DNA of 64,000 nt from Hetaerina americana (GCA_022747635.1 JAKTNV010000005.1:36318336-36382335), one strand, 5' to 3'; shown: positions 49,700 to 62,582, counted from the first letter of the stretch. The notes: generated by a model not told the origin, from the letters alone. Translations and numbers: made by a program.

Positions 49700-52100
49700 T
49701 GAGGTTATGCCTGTTTATTAGATCCCTATAGCTTCCAATATATTTTCTCCTAGGCTGCTATTCTCAAAACATAAATTGTACAATTTTAATAATCGAAAAT
49801 AGCAAAGGCAAAGTAAAACATGACATATCATATTACCCAATGCTTCTATTTCAAATTTTCTTCTAGGAGAAATAGGAAAAACACAAATGTAGAAGATAAA
49901 GTATACGATATTATATAAGTTTCTACGTCTTGATCCCTCCGTTGGGCGAAGCTGTTTTCCCACAACAGGTTGAGTTTATTTAATATCTTAGAGTGCATTT
50001 GAAATTTGTGAAAGACAAAGTAAGTAAAAGAAAATGTTTTATATATTCTTCCGTATCCTGCGCAGATACATTTCCAGCGAAGCATTTCATGGCCAGTTAG
50101 AAAGAGATTTACATAGAAAATAAGAGCTGAAATCAATTCATGGCGAATGAAGAAAGGTTTGCAAGAAAACGTAAGAGCTGAATGTCCATTAATATTTTCG
50201 ATAACAGCACAAAATAGAGACTATTTCATGCGTAACACTTGAGCAGGTAAGGAGTTTGACTTGTTGCGGAGTGCAAGGTTGACGAGCGTGAATTGCAGAT
50301 ATGGTCGCGAAAAACTAGGAATTGCGTTTACTTGAGAAAAATGTGACGGTTTATGGCGGGGCTAAGGAGGGAAAAATATTTCACTTAGGATACATAGACA
50401 CAGGGGTATTTTGCGAAGGCAGAGTAGGCTGTAATAAAAAGAAAAAGGCAAGGCTGCAATAAGAGAAAGGTTTTCCTGAAAGGAATGAAACGCGAATGGG
50501 TGAGAATTAAACGCACAGAGAAGCGACACCTTTAGCGAATTTGAGCTGACTTTCACTATGCTTGAGTGCATGAGGATTCTTCTCCCATAATTTTTTCCGT
50601 AAATAGTCCACCCATCGCAAAGGTTGTTGCTTTTAAAAGAGTTCTAATAAGTGCAAAAATTTATTCTTCACAAAGTAGGGATTTATTTATTTAAAATGTT
50701 GCTGTTTATACATAATAGTGGCTTATCGGGTTATGGTCCGCCTTTTTTGGGGCTACGATCAACTATTCGAGACTAATACCGGTCATTCGTATTTATTTTG
50801 TATTTTATTTATTCAACACTTATCCCAAAACTGTATATGGATAGTATCTTCCACCGAACTACAAGTATTTATGAGCAGAAAAATAAATGAAGCCTAAGTC
50901 TCATCGTAAGGAAAACAAACCTAGCCAGGAGTCGAAACCGAGACCTCTTGATTAGTAGCTCAGTCACCCTAATCTACCTGAAGACGTTGAGAGTCAAAAC
51001 AGGTAACATTTTTGGTGCTGTTAACGGATTGGTGTAATCGACATTGGGCATAAGGGTAAAACGATTCCTTTTACTTTGAAAACAGTTCAAGTTAGGACAG
51101 GGATTTATTAAAATATGACGATATGGAGAGGTATACTTCGGTTCATGCCCATTATCTGCTAAGTCAACACTTCTATCAATCACTAATTCTGGTTGCTGCG
51201 GAAGAACATGAAGTTTCCTTAAAATTAGCTACTCACTGGTTGCTATCTTTGCTATAGAGTTTATCATACGCGTATATATGTGTCCGTTTTTTTAGATGAC
51301 AGCTATGGACTAGAGGCTTTCGTAGCAGATAAAAGACTAAAAACGTTTTCGGACCAATCAAAAATCATACAGGAGAACAGAATGTTTTTAATTGGCCTTA
51401 ATAAAAAGGGGTAATTTAAAATTCACTAGTAAATTTTATCCCTAATTGTACTTTGAGAGACAGACCACTGACAAGAGAACTTGTTTGATGAAAACTCAGA
51501 AACCCAATCGTTCTTATAATATAACATGCATTTTGAAGAGTGAAAACAACTATCCTCGACACAGTTTGAGATATACTGGTAAATTCTTTGTTTTTATCAT
51601 TTAACCCGTTTTTGCATATTTATATTTTGCAATTGGCGTCTAAATTCAAAAATTTCTCATTCCTTTATTTTGATGAGAGTAATTTATTTGCCAAAATTTC
51701 TTTCACGACACCCTTTAGAATAACGTGTAGCAAGACATACACATTGATACGTATGTACTGCAACTCATTAGACGCCAGTGTGTTCCTCATTACAAGTGCC
51801 AAATGCCTAGAAATAATAATATAGTAATAATATGGCGTACAATGAAAAATCATAAGATTTACAATAAATTTATAGTTTCCATCTTGTTCAGAGGTAATTA
51901 AACTAATTAAAAAGACAAGAGAGAAGTAAAATAGAGCACAAATCGTCATTAACCCAGAAGGATTCCAGTAAATGATCAAAGTAATTCAAATGCTGCATAG
52001 GGAAATTATTCTAAGAGAATTATTCTTGCCAGAAATAAGACTACATACTTTCTTCGCCAAATAAATGAGTCCCTCAGCGACTAGAATTTCCTCCGACCCC
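49700..52100. other. Mostly featureless AT-rich DNA
   Basis: Nothing is recognised apart from the weak SINE-like patch at 50,880-50,985. Confidence 0.5.
50880..50985 (-). mobile_element. Possible tRNA-derived SINE remnant
   Basis: The minus strand has TAGATTAGGGTGACTGAGCT, followed 19 bp later by TCTCGGTTTCGACTCCTGG, which resembles a box B with one inserted T. No target duplication was found. Weak evidence. Confidence 0.35.
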
Positions 52101-53170
52101 AATTTCTAGAATGCTCCATCTACTCCCCATCATAAACCAATTTATCCGCATCGCCCTAATACCCCATCCACTTAACTCCAATATATGCTCGGTCGCAATT
52201 TATCACCACTTCCCTGACCTATCTTCCAGATGGTTGTTTGTCGCTCACTTCCCTTTAGCTTCGCACGCCTCCAAGACAGAAAAGTCTGAACATACACATA
52301 TTTTCCATCGAAATTTTTCAATCCTAATAGCACCACCTAAACTTCTGCACAGACCGAGAATATGATTTCAAAACATAAGGTTTTACTGTTTTAAGGGATT
52401 ATTCCAAGTCTCGCCACAAGTGTGTATCTGATGGATACGACTTCACGATTCCAAAGACACCCTTGCCTCATTCTTAATTCCATTTTCCGTCAACTAGATT
52501 ATCGTCCATGTGGCTGATGTTGTCCTCCCTGTCGCCTCGAAAGCCTCTTCGTATTATTTCCCGCAAGCCCGAAGTTTTCCCAACTTCCCTCCTCACTATC
52601 TCCATCTCAACGGGAAGCGCGGCAGCCTACATATCGCTCGCCTTCCATTTAATATATCATGCTATCGCCCACCATCCTCTCTCCACAGTGCCCAACTCAT
52701 CTTCATCCTTGTCCCCCAACATCTCCCAGGACCTCTCATCCGAATACACCCGCACCTACCCTCCACCCCAGAACCCAGATACTCTCTTCCCCTCTCCCAA
52801 GTCCTTCCCATCCGACACCTCCTGTTCCACTCCCCATTCTCCAGTCGTCATCTCTCGCCGCTCATCTCCATGGGTGGCTTGCCTGACCCTCCTTTCCCAC
52901 TCGGCCGCCTCGAGGAAACCTCTCCTTTCAACTCTCCCCGTCTCTCTCTCATACTCTTCATCCTCGTTCTCCGGATCCAACGCCTTCCCAACTCAATACC
53001 TTGAGACGTTCCATTCACCTCTCGGGTCTCCTCTGTTTCACAAGCGCGCACACACACACGCAGGCGCGCGCACGCACACACGACCGGCCGGCCAGCGCCG
53101 CGTCCATTCTCCTCTTCCTAAAAATCTCCTCATAACAATCTCCACCCACTTAAATTCACCTATTAAAGCC
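52101..53170. other. Large C/T-rich island
   Basis: About 1 kb of strongly pyrimidine-biased, C-rich plus strand, with a (CA)n/(GC) stretch at 53,045-53,085. Long overlapping frames in all plus-strand phases (up to 253 codons at 52,508-53,269) come from the lack of stop codons in C-rich DNA. Confidence 0.6.
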
Positions 53171-55135
53171 AACAAGGGTTACCTCTCGTCGCCTACTTTT
53201 GTTGACCGCTGTCCGCTAAATAATCTCTTCGCTGATACTAAAAGGTGTGATGTGGATGACGCGGATTAAATGAATTAACTAACTTCGCTCGCAGGGAGAA
53301 GAAATCGTCTGAAACAATTTTTAAGAGTTCGACACTAAAATTTCTCCCGGAAATGAACTTTTAAATGTTGAAGTTAATTCTGTTCTCACTCTAATTTACC
53401 CTTAGAATGGGATAAATATGAGCAATAAGTAGTGTAGGGGAGGGAGACAAGATCGAATAATTTAAAAAATAATGAATCATTAATTTAAACAAAAGATGCA
53501 GATGCTCGAAAAATTCAATCGCGGAGGAATCCCAAATCTTGAGTACTCCAGAGCGGAACACAGCAAAGCCTTGGTATTAAATTATAATTTTATTAAAGTG
53601 TTTATCCTAATCGTTATTGAAGAGCCAATTCAAAATCACTCTTCAGAAAATATAGATAATAATTATAAAGTTGATATTTTTTTATCCCAAACCAAATTAA
53701 GACTTCTCCAACTGAATGTATGTTATCTCCGAAAAACTTTGCGGACACTAAGTAATGTAAGCGCTTCCGATTACTTATGTGTTATTACTGATGACGTTAT
53801 TAGCCATTTCTGCTTTGCGACAAACAAATTCTGATGACCCACGAAAGATACAGTCAACGGAACCAGGAACTAGATTTGAAATACTGGAATGGAACAGGGT
53901 GGTCTCATATTTGGTTAGTACAGAAAAACTCTTTCTTATTTTAAGCCTCCTCGATTTACAATTTTTATAAACTTGCGCGAATGGCTCCACAGACATCAAT
54001 AATTCTTCCATGAAAATAAAGGTCATGGGTCTTCCTTCGAAACTGGGGCCGAGAGAGTGATAGCCGAGAGTTTCACAATCAATCAGGGCAATCAGGCTAT
54101 TCCAATAATGCTGATTTCGCCGTGACTATAGGTATTAATTTAGCTAGCACTTTATGGCTCTCCACCCACTACTAATGAAACTGTGAGAGTTTTGGTATCC
54201 GCATAATTTAGTGACGGCAATAAATTCAACCCACACATCCTTACCTGTAGTTAGACGTGGGAAAGAGGGACAGAACAACAAAACTTCCCATTACCCTTCT
54301 GGAATACGGTCGATTCGAGTAGTGCCTTGGACGCAGCCCACGACGCCCTCTTCAATTACTGCCTCAACAGTGGCGTCACCATTCTTTCCCATTCTACCCA
54401 CCTCAAGCTAATTATTAACATTCTCGAACGACCGCAGCAAAAATAACTGGTTGCCATTATTCGTCTTTTTGCCAACTCGAGACCCTCGACGACTCCTTTT
54501 AAAAACGAAATTGAAAGCGAAGACACGCAAACGAGGGGAATTATAAAAAATAGAACCTTCGCACATTATTTTTTTTACCGAGCTGAGCCAATGAGCATAT
54601 AATGGTTTACGGGAGATACGGAGGAGACGGAATTCGAATGGTCCGAAGACGTTGGGTGCAGGAATGGCTGGAATACTAAGCAATACGGACTTTTAAGGCC
54701 ATTTCGACCCTATCGCAAAAAGACATTAAAATTAATCACCGCCCCGTGGACTCTCCTCTTATCTCCGCCTAGTTCTTCTTTAATTTTTCCGCTATTACAT
54801 CAATCCTTTTACATTTCGTCCACCCACTACGCGCCGTTGTTCCGTGCCCACTTTATTCTCATTTTTACTTAGACACACACTCTCGACATCCGTGCAGTTG
54901 GTCACCTTTCGGATAAAACTAAGCGAGTCCCGCAGCCGAGAAGGATGAGGGAAAGAGAAAGAAAGAATAAAGCAAAATGAGCAATGGAAAAATGAGAGAC
55001 GCAGTAAAAAAATCCCCTGGACGAAACAAAAGTGTGCGTGGATAAAAAAATTATAAAAAATAAATATGAACGAAGGCTAGTTTCATTCACGATCTCACCA
55101 CCTTTCTGGCGCCAAGATGTTCATTTTTATCTCTT
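53171..55135. other. No recognisable feature
   Basis: AT-rich sequence; no motif is recognised. Confidence 0.5.
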
Positions 55136-55500
55136 TTCGTTACTCGACTTTTTTTTCCTCCACAGTTTTTCACTCCTCTCTCTCTCTCAGCCTCCCCCTC
55201 CCACTCCTCCCTTTAAATATGTATACGTTCCTCAGGCATCTTTTGACTCTCCCTGCCCTCCTCCCTCACCTTCCCTCCTCCCACGTGACCGGACCACCTC
55301 CTTCGGCTCTACATTCTACTTCCCATCATCATCATCTCATTTTTTCCCTTCCACCTCAAACCTTACTCGCCCATCCTTCCCCCCGTCCGACCCTCCCCTT
55401 CCAAATAGGAACCTTTCCATTCTCCTTATCCTCCTACGGCCTTGCCCCTACCTTGAGCGTCTTCCCTTCCCATCGCATACCTATGTGAATAACCCGAACC
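55136..55500. other. C/T-rich island
   Basis: Pyrimidine-biased block with a CTCTCTCTCTC run near 55,175. Spurious Ser/Pro/Leu frames. Confidence 0.6.
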
Positions 55501-58500
55501 CGGTATCACCATGCTGAATTTCTTTCTGAATCCATACCAACCTTAAATTGCCAGCTCGAAGCGTTCCGGGTCGCCAAAAATTGCCCGAAACAGTATTACA
55601 GTGCCGGACCAAATTGAGGCGATGGGTGGAATGAGATTCTCTCGTGTGAGTAGTTTACGAGCATTTACCGTAATATTTTCAGGGAAAAAGTTATTACTTC
55701 TTCAAGATTCATTTCCATCAAATGATTCTGATATACATAACAAATAAAGGGGAAGTCCCAGATCGCATCTCCAAATTCTTAAACTTTGAGGACATACATC
55801 AGCATCAACAAAAGAACTCCAAGAATATTTTGCATATGTATTTCAAGATTAGATACTTCAAATACTTTTCAAGTGACTTCCCCTCGGATAGATGGAGCGC
55901 AATACTAATTATTCTACTGACGGCAGCCAAGTAGCACTCAAAATATCAAAGCGCAACGTGCACATTAGTTTTCGGTTGACCGAAGCAAGAGTTGAGGAAC
56001 GGTAAATGAATAAAAGGGGACTCCAATTGCTTGAGGATGCTTAGAAAAATACTATATATTAAATACCTGTACATTTCCTTTTTTTAATTTTACAAATTAA
56101 ATTAAGGTAAGTAAGGAATTACATATAACAAGATTCAAAGAGCCTTCATTAACAATCATTACTGTCCAACAATTTTTATAACTGCATTCTGTGTACATAC
56201 AGGTAATTACTTATTATATTCCCTAATCAATAAGAGTAGAATGTATTGTTTGAATCCAGATACCATGATTCGAGTTTTTCTTTTGATAATAATACATTAA
56301 TATTTGACGTCTCTTACTCCGAGTTTAGTATATGATATCTTAATGATTTATTATACGTGCAGACATATTTTGAAAAAATGTTTATCAATATATCCATTAT
56401 TTATTATATCCATTACTCTGAAAAATGTAGAAAATTTAATCCACATTAGATCGTTGCCGTTTTCTCAACTCTTTTTTCGTAAAAATCTACGCAATGTTTA
56501 TGTGTTTTACAACGAATTAAGTGTATATATTTACAAACATATGTTTACATAGATTAAAGCAAAACAATCTGGAGAAAAAAATTCTGCCCCCACTTGTGTC
56601 GGATCCAATTCCCAAGCTTTGGCATACTGCTGAAGAGGTTCGTCCGAGATCAACTCAAATGCATAATCACCTTCCACTATTGGGTTTTTACTAACGATCT
56701 AGCTGACCGAGCATATAAATTGTTCATTACTTTTTTACGTGTTCTGCATTAATCCACTTACCTCCCATTCAATCCAATCAAGAGATATACACGAAACTGA
56801 TATATTTATTAGTTAGCGGATGCATTCATTATCACTCCTCTTATGAGTTGTTTCACTTCACCCCAATGGCTTCCTACATGTCAATTAAGTAATCTTTGCA
56901 TAAATCGCTGCATGGAAGCAAGACCAAATGAGTTTGCAAAATAGGTACGCCATGTTCAACTAGGTTTTTAGGTATGTCGAATTAAAAACCCGCACTATCG
57001 CAGGTTTAAAAAATATTACATTTTTAGGTTTACATGAATTATATAGCTGTATACATTTTTGTATGTTATATACAGCTGGATACATTTTTACAAAATACTT
57101 TCTTCCAAAAGAGAGGACAGACAAATGGTAAATGCAAAATAAAAACTATTGGGATAACTATAAACTAACAACAAGAGGCACCTCACCACCTTCCCGGTAT
57201 CTAACCACATAGAGTAACTACTTGTGATAGAAAAAGAGTCAGACATAGCGCTGAAGCTGGGCATAAATGCAATTTGACAAATATAAATCCAATAAGCATT
57301 TTAACACACACATTACAATTAGCGATAAAATTTTACCTTATATTTATATATACGCAAAGGACAGAAAATTTTATTTACTTTCAACTTGTCAATTCCAACT
57401 CTACTCCAAGTAGTTTTTACGAGAAATTTGAAAAATACATGACGCTTACCTTAGTCTTGTGTATAGGTAAACGGAATAGTGCTTGAGTAACATATCATCA
57501 TAACTCCGAAAGTAAATAAAAGAAAAACCAATCTTTGGGTGAACTGCATATAGGAATTAGTCTTAATCATGGCACCCATTTAGAGAACATTATAACCCTG
57601 AATAAACCACCTTACTACTTAATTCCGCGAATGGAGGCAAACGTAGCCAAGAAAAGCAGTAAGCGAAAAACGGTATCGATCCGATTCTAATGAGTCAGCG
57701 ATCAAAGTTTTGAGCAATAAAATTACACCTTGGTAACATCCAGCATAATGACTTATTTCGAAGTTCCGGTTCCAACTCGGTTTTGTATACAAACTGAAGA
57801 TTGACACAATATTTAAATACCTAACATAACTACGTGTCTACACGCATTATGAATTATTTTCCAGCAAGGAATTGAGATAGTGAGTTCACAATTGTATCAG
57901 GTTTCAAACCGAAAGCCCGAGTTGGAATTCCGAGGTAGTCTCAAATTATTTAAAGGCATTCAGATTCTTATATGAATGCTGTGTGGAGATCACGGAGCAC
58001 AGTGCTCCGTCCGTCGAATGGGACCGTGAGCTACTGAACAGCTTTTGTTAATACAGTAGATCCGCGAAGTTGCCGAGTTTTTATCCATTACTTCTCAGCT
58101 GGATTATTCAAAAGTAACCTCAAAGTCTTCACTAATCACAGCGGAATCAACCAAGTCACCTTCTTGACCTTCCCCTTATAGCTGCTATCACTATCATACT
58201 CATTTTATCCCAATTAAATGCCCTTGCCCTTCGTGAATTATCGGAAAGCATGATATAGATGACTACCGGAAATATTTTCACATTTATATTCATAGGTTTA
58301 CGGTACTTAAATTAGATTACAGCCCTTATAGTATCTTATTACCAGAAATAATAAAGGAGTAGGGTGTGTTGAATAGCAAGTTGTGATTTTTGCGATCCAT
58401 AGTACGTAAATATTTGAAAATGAAGACTAAAAAAATGTTACCCGCCAAAAAAATTACAGTTTTAATTTCAAATTCATCAAACATTAACGATCTTTAAACC

Positions 58501-58984
58501 AACATATTTGGCAAGTACCTACCTAGTTAGTAAGTTGAGCATGACCAAATCGGCCAAGCTAGGACGGATTCCAAGATAGTTCTTTCTGAAGACACATGAA
58601 CGAAAATAAGAATTACCGATTCTAACTACCATCTAACTTGAACGTTCTGTAGAGGCAATACTCTTTGACTAATGATTCATTTAAGTTATTTAATATGAAA
58701 CTGCAGTAGCTACAAGCAGCAATATATTTAAGAGCAGTGGATGGAAAATCTTACAGACTAACGGCGCGCAGAACCCCCTCTTATTTTTTTTCAATCAGGA
58801 CACGAGATTGGAATGCCAATTTTGGATGGGCGCATTGAAAGCATGCTAAATTTGAGCCCTGGCACTACGAAATATCTCACGTTGTCCGGAGAGCGTTTTG
58901 TTCCCGGTCATCGTTTAAGCATTCCATAAAACTCATGGGCATGGCAAGGCGAAAGACGAAACACAATTTCGGACGGGACCATTC
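55501..58984. other. Mostly featureless AT-rich DNA
   Basis: Only the short SINE-core match at 57,985-58,045 stands out. Confidence 0.5.
57985..58045 (+). mobile_element. SINE body remnant
   Basis: CCGTCCGTCGAATGGGACCG matches the body of the SINE at 30,087-30,415 (CCGTCCGTCTGATGGGACG). Immediately upstream is a 19-bp palindrome, ACGGAGCAC, A, GTGCTCCGT. Head and target duplications are not visible. Confidence 0.5.
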
Positions 58985-59560
58985 CTCTTGTAAGTCGTTC
59001 TCAGTCCGTTCCCTCTCTCTCCGTTCCACTCCTTCCTCTTCTCGCCACCCTCGATTCCCCTCTTCCCACCACCTCCTCCCGCACATTTCCCTCTGGGCGT
59101 CGGTAACGCCCCCACAACTCCCGGGCCGGCCGGTAGGCGCCGCTGTCAGACGCCCAAACCCTTCGCTAAGAGTAATCGCATGATGAATGACAGCCACGTT
59201 TCGGCATAGGGGCGGAGCTTCCACGCCTCTTATCTCTTTTCCACCACCCCCCACAATTCCCCATACCAACCACTCTCCCTCTCTTTATTTATCATCCTCA
59301 CCTTTTTTCACCACCACATTATTCCTCCACGGCCCTTCCCCTCAAATCTTTAATCTAGGATTCCTCTTCATTAATAATTTTTATTCTATCCCTCGTATTT
59401 TGCCAGACAATTTCTTCAGTAACCCGAATCTCGGAAGAGCGGAAGTAACTCCAAAGCCTGTTCTTGTTACTCCCACTACTTCGTATATGCATACATTCTC
59501 TGATTACTCAACGTCATTATTCCTTCTTTCATTCCTTTCCCTTCCGCGGTGCTAGGGTCT
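58985..59560. other. C/T-rich island
   Basis: Pyrimidine-biased, C-rich to about 59,340, with a CpG-dense patch at 59,095-59,150 (CCGGGCCGGCCGG). No gene is called. Confidence 0.55.
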
Positions 59561-59777
59561 CATAATGTTCTATCTCCTCCACTGTTCATTTTCCAATTTT
59601 GGAAATTGGCAATTCTGTACGCCACACTTTTCTTGAATGTCTGTGAATAAAATGTTGTTCTTAACTGATTTATGAATAAATCCTACGCGGAGGACCGCTA
59701 ATTCGAATGGATCTAATGTGCGAGATTAATCGCGCCGAGAACTAAGTTCGATTCACAAAGCGTTGACAGGAGGTCAG

Positions 59778-59970
59778 TCAAACTTCTATGACCCTTACTT
59801 GGGTCTTTTGAAGAAGACACTTCAATGTGTGCTTATACTGCCTGTGTAAAATTTGGAAATCACGACTAAACACTCTACCTAAGAAATCATTAACTGCCCA
59901 CACCCAGTCATTGTCCACATCTCTCGGTCTCCCTTGATCCTTTATTTTATCAATACACACAAACACATAT
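59778..59970 (-). other. Unrecognised open frame next to (TA)n
   Basis: The minus strand reads [19 protein letters not shown], then AVNDFLGRVFSRDFQILHRQ, over about 60 codons with ordinary composition. Upstream it runs straight into the (TA)n array, so any real start is lost. It may be a truncated mobile-element protein; I do not recognise it. Confidence 0.25.
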
Positions 59971-59971
59971 A

Positions 59972-59972
<1 letters not shown>

Positions 59973-60054
<82 letters not shown>
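59973..60054. repeat. (TA)n microsatellite
   Basis: About 80 bp of pure TA at the outer end of the left arm of the large inverted repeat. Confidence 0.97.
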
Positions 60055-60059
<5 letters not shown>

Positions 60060-60457
60060 TCAAACACGAAATCCCGCCAAACGGCGAATAAATACTCATA
60101 TATACAGAAACATATATAAGGAAAAGGGATAGGAACACGTATAAAGGACGAACACAATAGAGGTGGGGAAGGCGGAATCGAACGCATCACAAGAGTAAAA
60201 ATATTTCCTCAACCGGGACTCGAACACCGGATCTTTCCACTTGCCGGGCGGATGCTCTTAACCACTTGAGCTATCGAGGATATGTAATTTACCCTGAGAT
60301 CCGTGGGTCTTATATGTCGCCAAGCGCCCCGATTCTTTAGCCAAGAGATGGCGTCAGGGGGCTGTTTCACCCACCAAAGGAGAAATAGACAATACACAAG
60401 AGGAAAGGACATTGGTTAGAATTCATACAACATCATACAGGAAAAGAACAGTGCGTT
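60055..60457 (-). mobile_element. tRNA-containing repeat, left arm of large inverted repeat
   Basis: Minus-strand copy of a repeat of about 400 bp. Read from 60,457 down it has AACGCACTGTTC, about 180 bp of body, a tRNA-like module (60,280-60,206), then a tail unit TCTATTGTGTTCGTCC... (60,161-60,055) that ends in (TA)n. The right arm at 60,634-60,998 is nearly identical in opposite orientation; I count only a few mismatches over about 330 bp. The tRNA-like module is internal, unlike a classic SINE head, so the class is uncertain. Confidence 0.8.
60206..60280 (-). other. tRNA-like module
   Basis: 75 nt with an acceptor-type pairing TCCTCGA/TTGAGGA, a D stem GCTC/GAGC, a box A (TAGCTCAAGTGG) and a box B (GTTCGAGTCC). 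The T stem needs a bulge. It is duplicated inside a repeat, so it is probably a polymerase III promoter module of a mobile element rather than a working tRNA gene. Confidence 0.65.
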
Positions 60458-60477
60458 CTAGGACAGAACAGAACAGT

Positions 60478-60586
60478 TCTATTGTGTTCGTCCTTTATGC
60501 GTGTTCCTATCCCTTTTCCTTATATATGTTTCTGTATATATGAGTATTTATTCGCCGTTTGGCGGGATTTCGTGTTTGAATGTGTA
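60478..60586 (+). repeat. Extra copy of the tail unit between the arms
   Basis: TCTATTGTGTTCGTCCTTTA and on through CGCCGTTTGGCGGGATTTCG is the same unit that ends the left arm (inverted) and the right arm (direct, 60,930-60,998). On the plus strand the unit therefore flanks the tRNA-bearing body on both sides, like short terminal direct repeats. Confidence 0.85.
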
Positions 60587-60633
60587 TTTGGCCAATGTGG
60601 CTCATCTCTTTCTTCTGGCTATGCGTGCCACGA

Positions 60634-60995
60634 AACGCACTGTTCTTTTCCTGTATGATGTTGTATGAATTCTAACCACTGTCCTTTCCTCTTGTGTATT
60701 GTCTATTTCTCCTTTGGTGGGTGAAACAGCCCCCTGACGCCATCTCTTGGCTAAAGAATCGGGGCGCTTGGCGACATATAAGACCCACGGATCTCAGGGT
60801 AAATTACATTTCCTCGATAGCTCAAGTGGTTAAGAGCATCCGCCCGGCAAGTGGAAAGATCCGGTGTTCGAGTCCCGGTTGAGGAAATATTTTTACTCTT
60901 GTGATCCGTTCGATTCCGCCTTCCCCACCTCTATTGTGTTCGTCCTTTATACGTGTTCCTATCCCTTTTCCTTATATATGTTTCTGTATATATGA

Positions 60996-60998
<3 letters not shown>
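60634..60998 (+). mobile_element. tRNA-containing repeat, right arm of large inverted repeat
   Basis: Plus-strand copy of the repeat at 60,055-60,457. Body from AACGCACTGTTC, tRNA-like module at 60,811-60,885, tail unit from 60,930, then (TA)n at 60,997. The tail unit is cut short at GAGTA, where the (TA)n begins, while the left copy continues about 40 bp further before its (TA)n. Confidence 0.8.
60811..60885 (+). other. tRNA-like module
   Basis: Same 75-nt module as at 60,206-60,280 without a difference that I can see inside it; opposite orientation. Confidence 0.65.

Positions 60999-61059
<61 letters not shown>
60997..61059. repeat. (TA)n microsatellite
   Basis: About 60 bp of TA at the outer end of the right arm; it also borders the shared repeat at 61,070-61,150. 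Confidence 0.97.
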
Positions 61060-61069
61060 CACTTTTTGA

Positions 61070-61206
61070 AAGTGTCAGGGATGTGAATAATAATGTATAA
61101 AATTTAGCACTAGTGGACACAGACAAAAACCCAGAAACAAACAAATAACAGACTCACTAAAAAAAAGAGACTGTACTTGACACTGCACTAGTGCTAAATT
61201 TTATAT
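61070..61206 (-). repeat. Dispersed repeat shared with 2.1 kb, with a small inverted repeat
   Basis: GGATGTGAATAATAATGT, then TTAGCACTAGTGGAC and AAAACCCAGAAAC, match 2085-2160. In addition TATAAAATTTAGCACTAGTG (61,096-61,115) recurs inverted at 61,186-61,206. It lies between (TA)n and the 3' end of the LINE below. Confidence 0.7.
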
Positions 61207-61214
61207 ATTTTATG

Positions 61215-62166
61215 TATATTATTATTAGGTAATCTAACGGTTAATGTAGGTTTTTGGATGGACACAGCTCCGAAATAAATATTTTGTGACTCCTAGCAAA
61301 ACACAACACCTTACTCTACATAAGGCCCCTCTTCATCTCTGAGTACCTTCTTCCTCCCTTCATCCAGTCCAACATCCCTATCCTGTTCCTTCCCTTTCCT
61401 CGTTTGCCCAACATTCTCCCCTCTATCACAGTGGTCAACATCCCACTGCTGGTCAATACCCCTTTCATCCTCTTTTCCTGCCTCCATAGGATTTCTCCCA
61501 ACAAACCCCTGTCCTCACCCACCATACCAAGTACTTCCTCGTTTGTCTTCTTCTCTGTCCATTTCACCTTCTCCATTCTTCTCCACCCCCACATTTCAAA
61601 AGCCTCCAATCTACGTCCATCCTCCTGCTTCAATGACCACGTTTCCGCGCCGTAAATAGCTACGCTCCATACAAAAGTTTTTACGAGTCTTTTCTTAACA
61701 TCCTTACTCAACGTCACCGTCATCAACTCCCTCCTCCTTGTGAAAGCCTCTTTGCCTAGCGCAATTCTTCTCCTCACGTCCCTACTACTTTGACCGTGTT
61801 GGTCCAAAACACTTCCGACATACGTAAACTGTTCTACCTGCTCTAGTTTTTGCCCTCCTATTTTAATGTTTAGCTCAGCCTTTTTCTTTCTAGAAAATCG
61901 TATAACCTTTGTTTTATTAATATTTATTCTTATCCCATACCTGTCGCACTGAATTTCCAAATCACTCAGCAATGCTTGCAACTCTTTGGCTGACTGACAA
62001 ACTAAAGCTTGGTCATCAGCAAACCTAACTGATTTTACGGATTCCCCGCCCACTTTCATTCCTACCTCCAGTTCTTCCCATACCTCTTTAATCATTTCCT
62101 CTTCATACAGGTTGAACAGTAACGTGATAATGGGCAACCCTGCCTTACACCTCTTCCTAACACTAC

Positions 62167-62167
<1 letters not shown>
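61215..62167 (-). pseudogene. LINE reverse-transcriptase copy with C-terminus (best copy)
   Basis: The longest LINE copy in the window. Minus-strand motifs in order: motif B (LGRGVRQGCPLS, broken by a single missing base near 62,127), intact motif C (VRFADDQALVCQ), KTKVIRFSRKKKAELN, LEQVEQFTYVGSVLDQ, RRRIALGKEAF, WSVAIYGAETWSLKQ, RRLEAFEMWGWRRMEKV, TNEEVLGMVGEDRGLL, and the basic tail IEGRMLGKRGKGRNRIG ending at 61,316. The 3' region ends in an (AAT)n-type run near 61,218. At its 5' side it is cut by (TA)n at 62,168, so the endonuclease and N-terminal reverse transcriptase are absent. Probably inactive. Confidence 0.9.

Positions 62168-62227
<60 letters not shown>
62168..62227. repeat. (TA)n microsatellite
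   Basis: About 60 bp of TA exactly at the 5' truncation point of the LINE copy, as at 1392 for LINE copy 2. Confidence 0.97.
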
Positions 62228-62233
<6 letters not shown>

Positions 62234-62282
62234 CAATACAAGGTTTGTATAAAATAATCGCTAACAATATTTTCCTGACACG

Positions 62283-62460
62283 TGCGTGAAGTGCTGAATT
62301 CAGACCGTTGGTCAAGTGTGCGCATAATCGCAGATCGTATTGGCATTGATAAGATGACAGTGCATCCATTATCACTGAATTTGGTGATGCGAAAAATCTG
62401 CGCTACACTCGTCCGGAAGGTCCCGACGGACGAACAAAAGCACAGTCGAATTCTCCCTCA
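62283..62460 (+). pseudogene. Mariner transposase fragment
   Basis: Reads REVLNSDRWSSVRIIADRIG, then IDKMTVHPLSLNLVMRKIC and ATLVRKVPTDEQK. This is the second helix-turn-helix and the following linker of a mariner transposase (family pattern: RR.S.R.IADE..I...TV..IL...L.MRKICAK.VPK.LT.EQK). The pattern's VPK is VRK here. No terminal repeats are visible and nothing catalytic follows. It is a scrap of a mariner different from the others here. Confidence 0.7.
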
Positions 62461-62582
62461 AAGGACACCACCATTGGACCCTGAGTACCGTCAAAGAAGC
62501 TTGCACGCGTACCCCAAGTACCTTCCGGAATCAACGCTCGTGTGACGACGCACAAGGGATGTACGTATGTACTATGAAGAAT

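Noticed and set aside
52508..53269. 253-codon open frame
   Set aside because: Same cause: C-rich DNA lacks stop codons in all three plus-strand phases, so several overlapping frames are open at once.
60209..60882. Two identical 60-odd-residue peptides (LFLLWWVKQPPDAISWLKN...)
   Set aside because: They are the translation of the inverted-repeat arms across the tRNA-like module. Their identity reflects DNA duplication and not a protein family.
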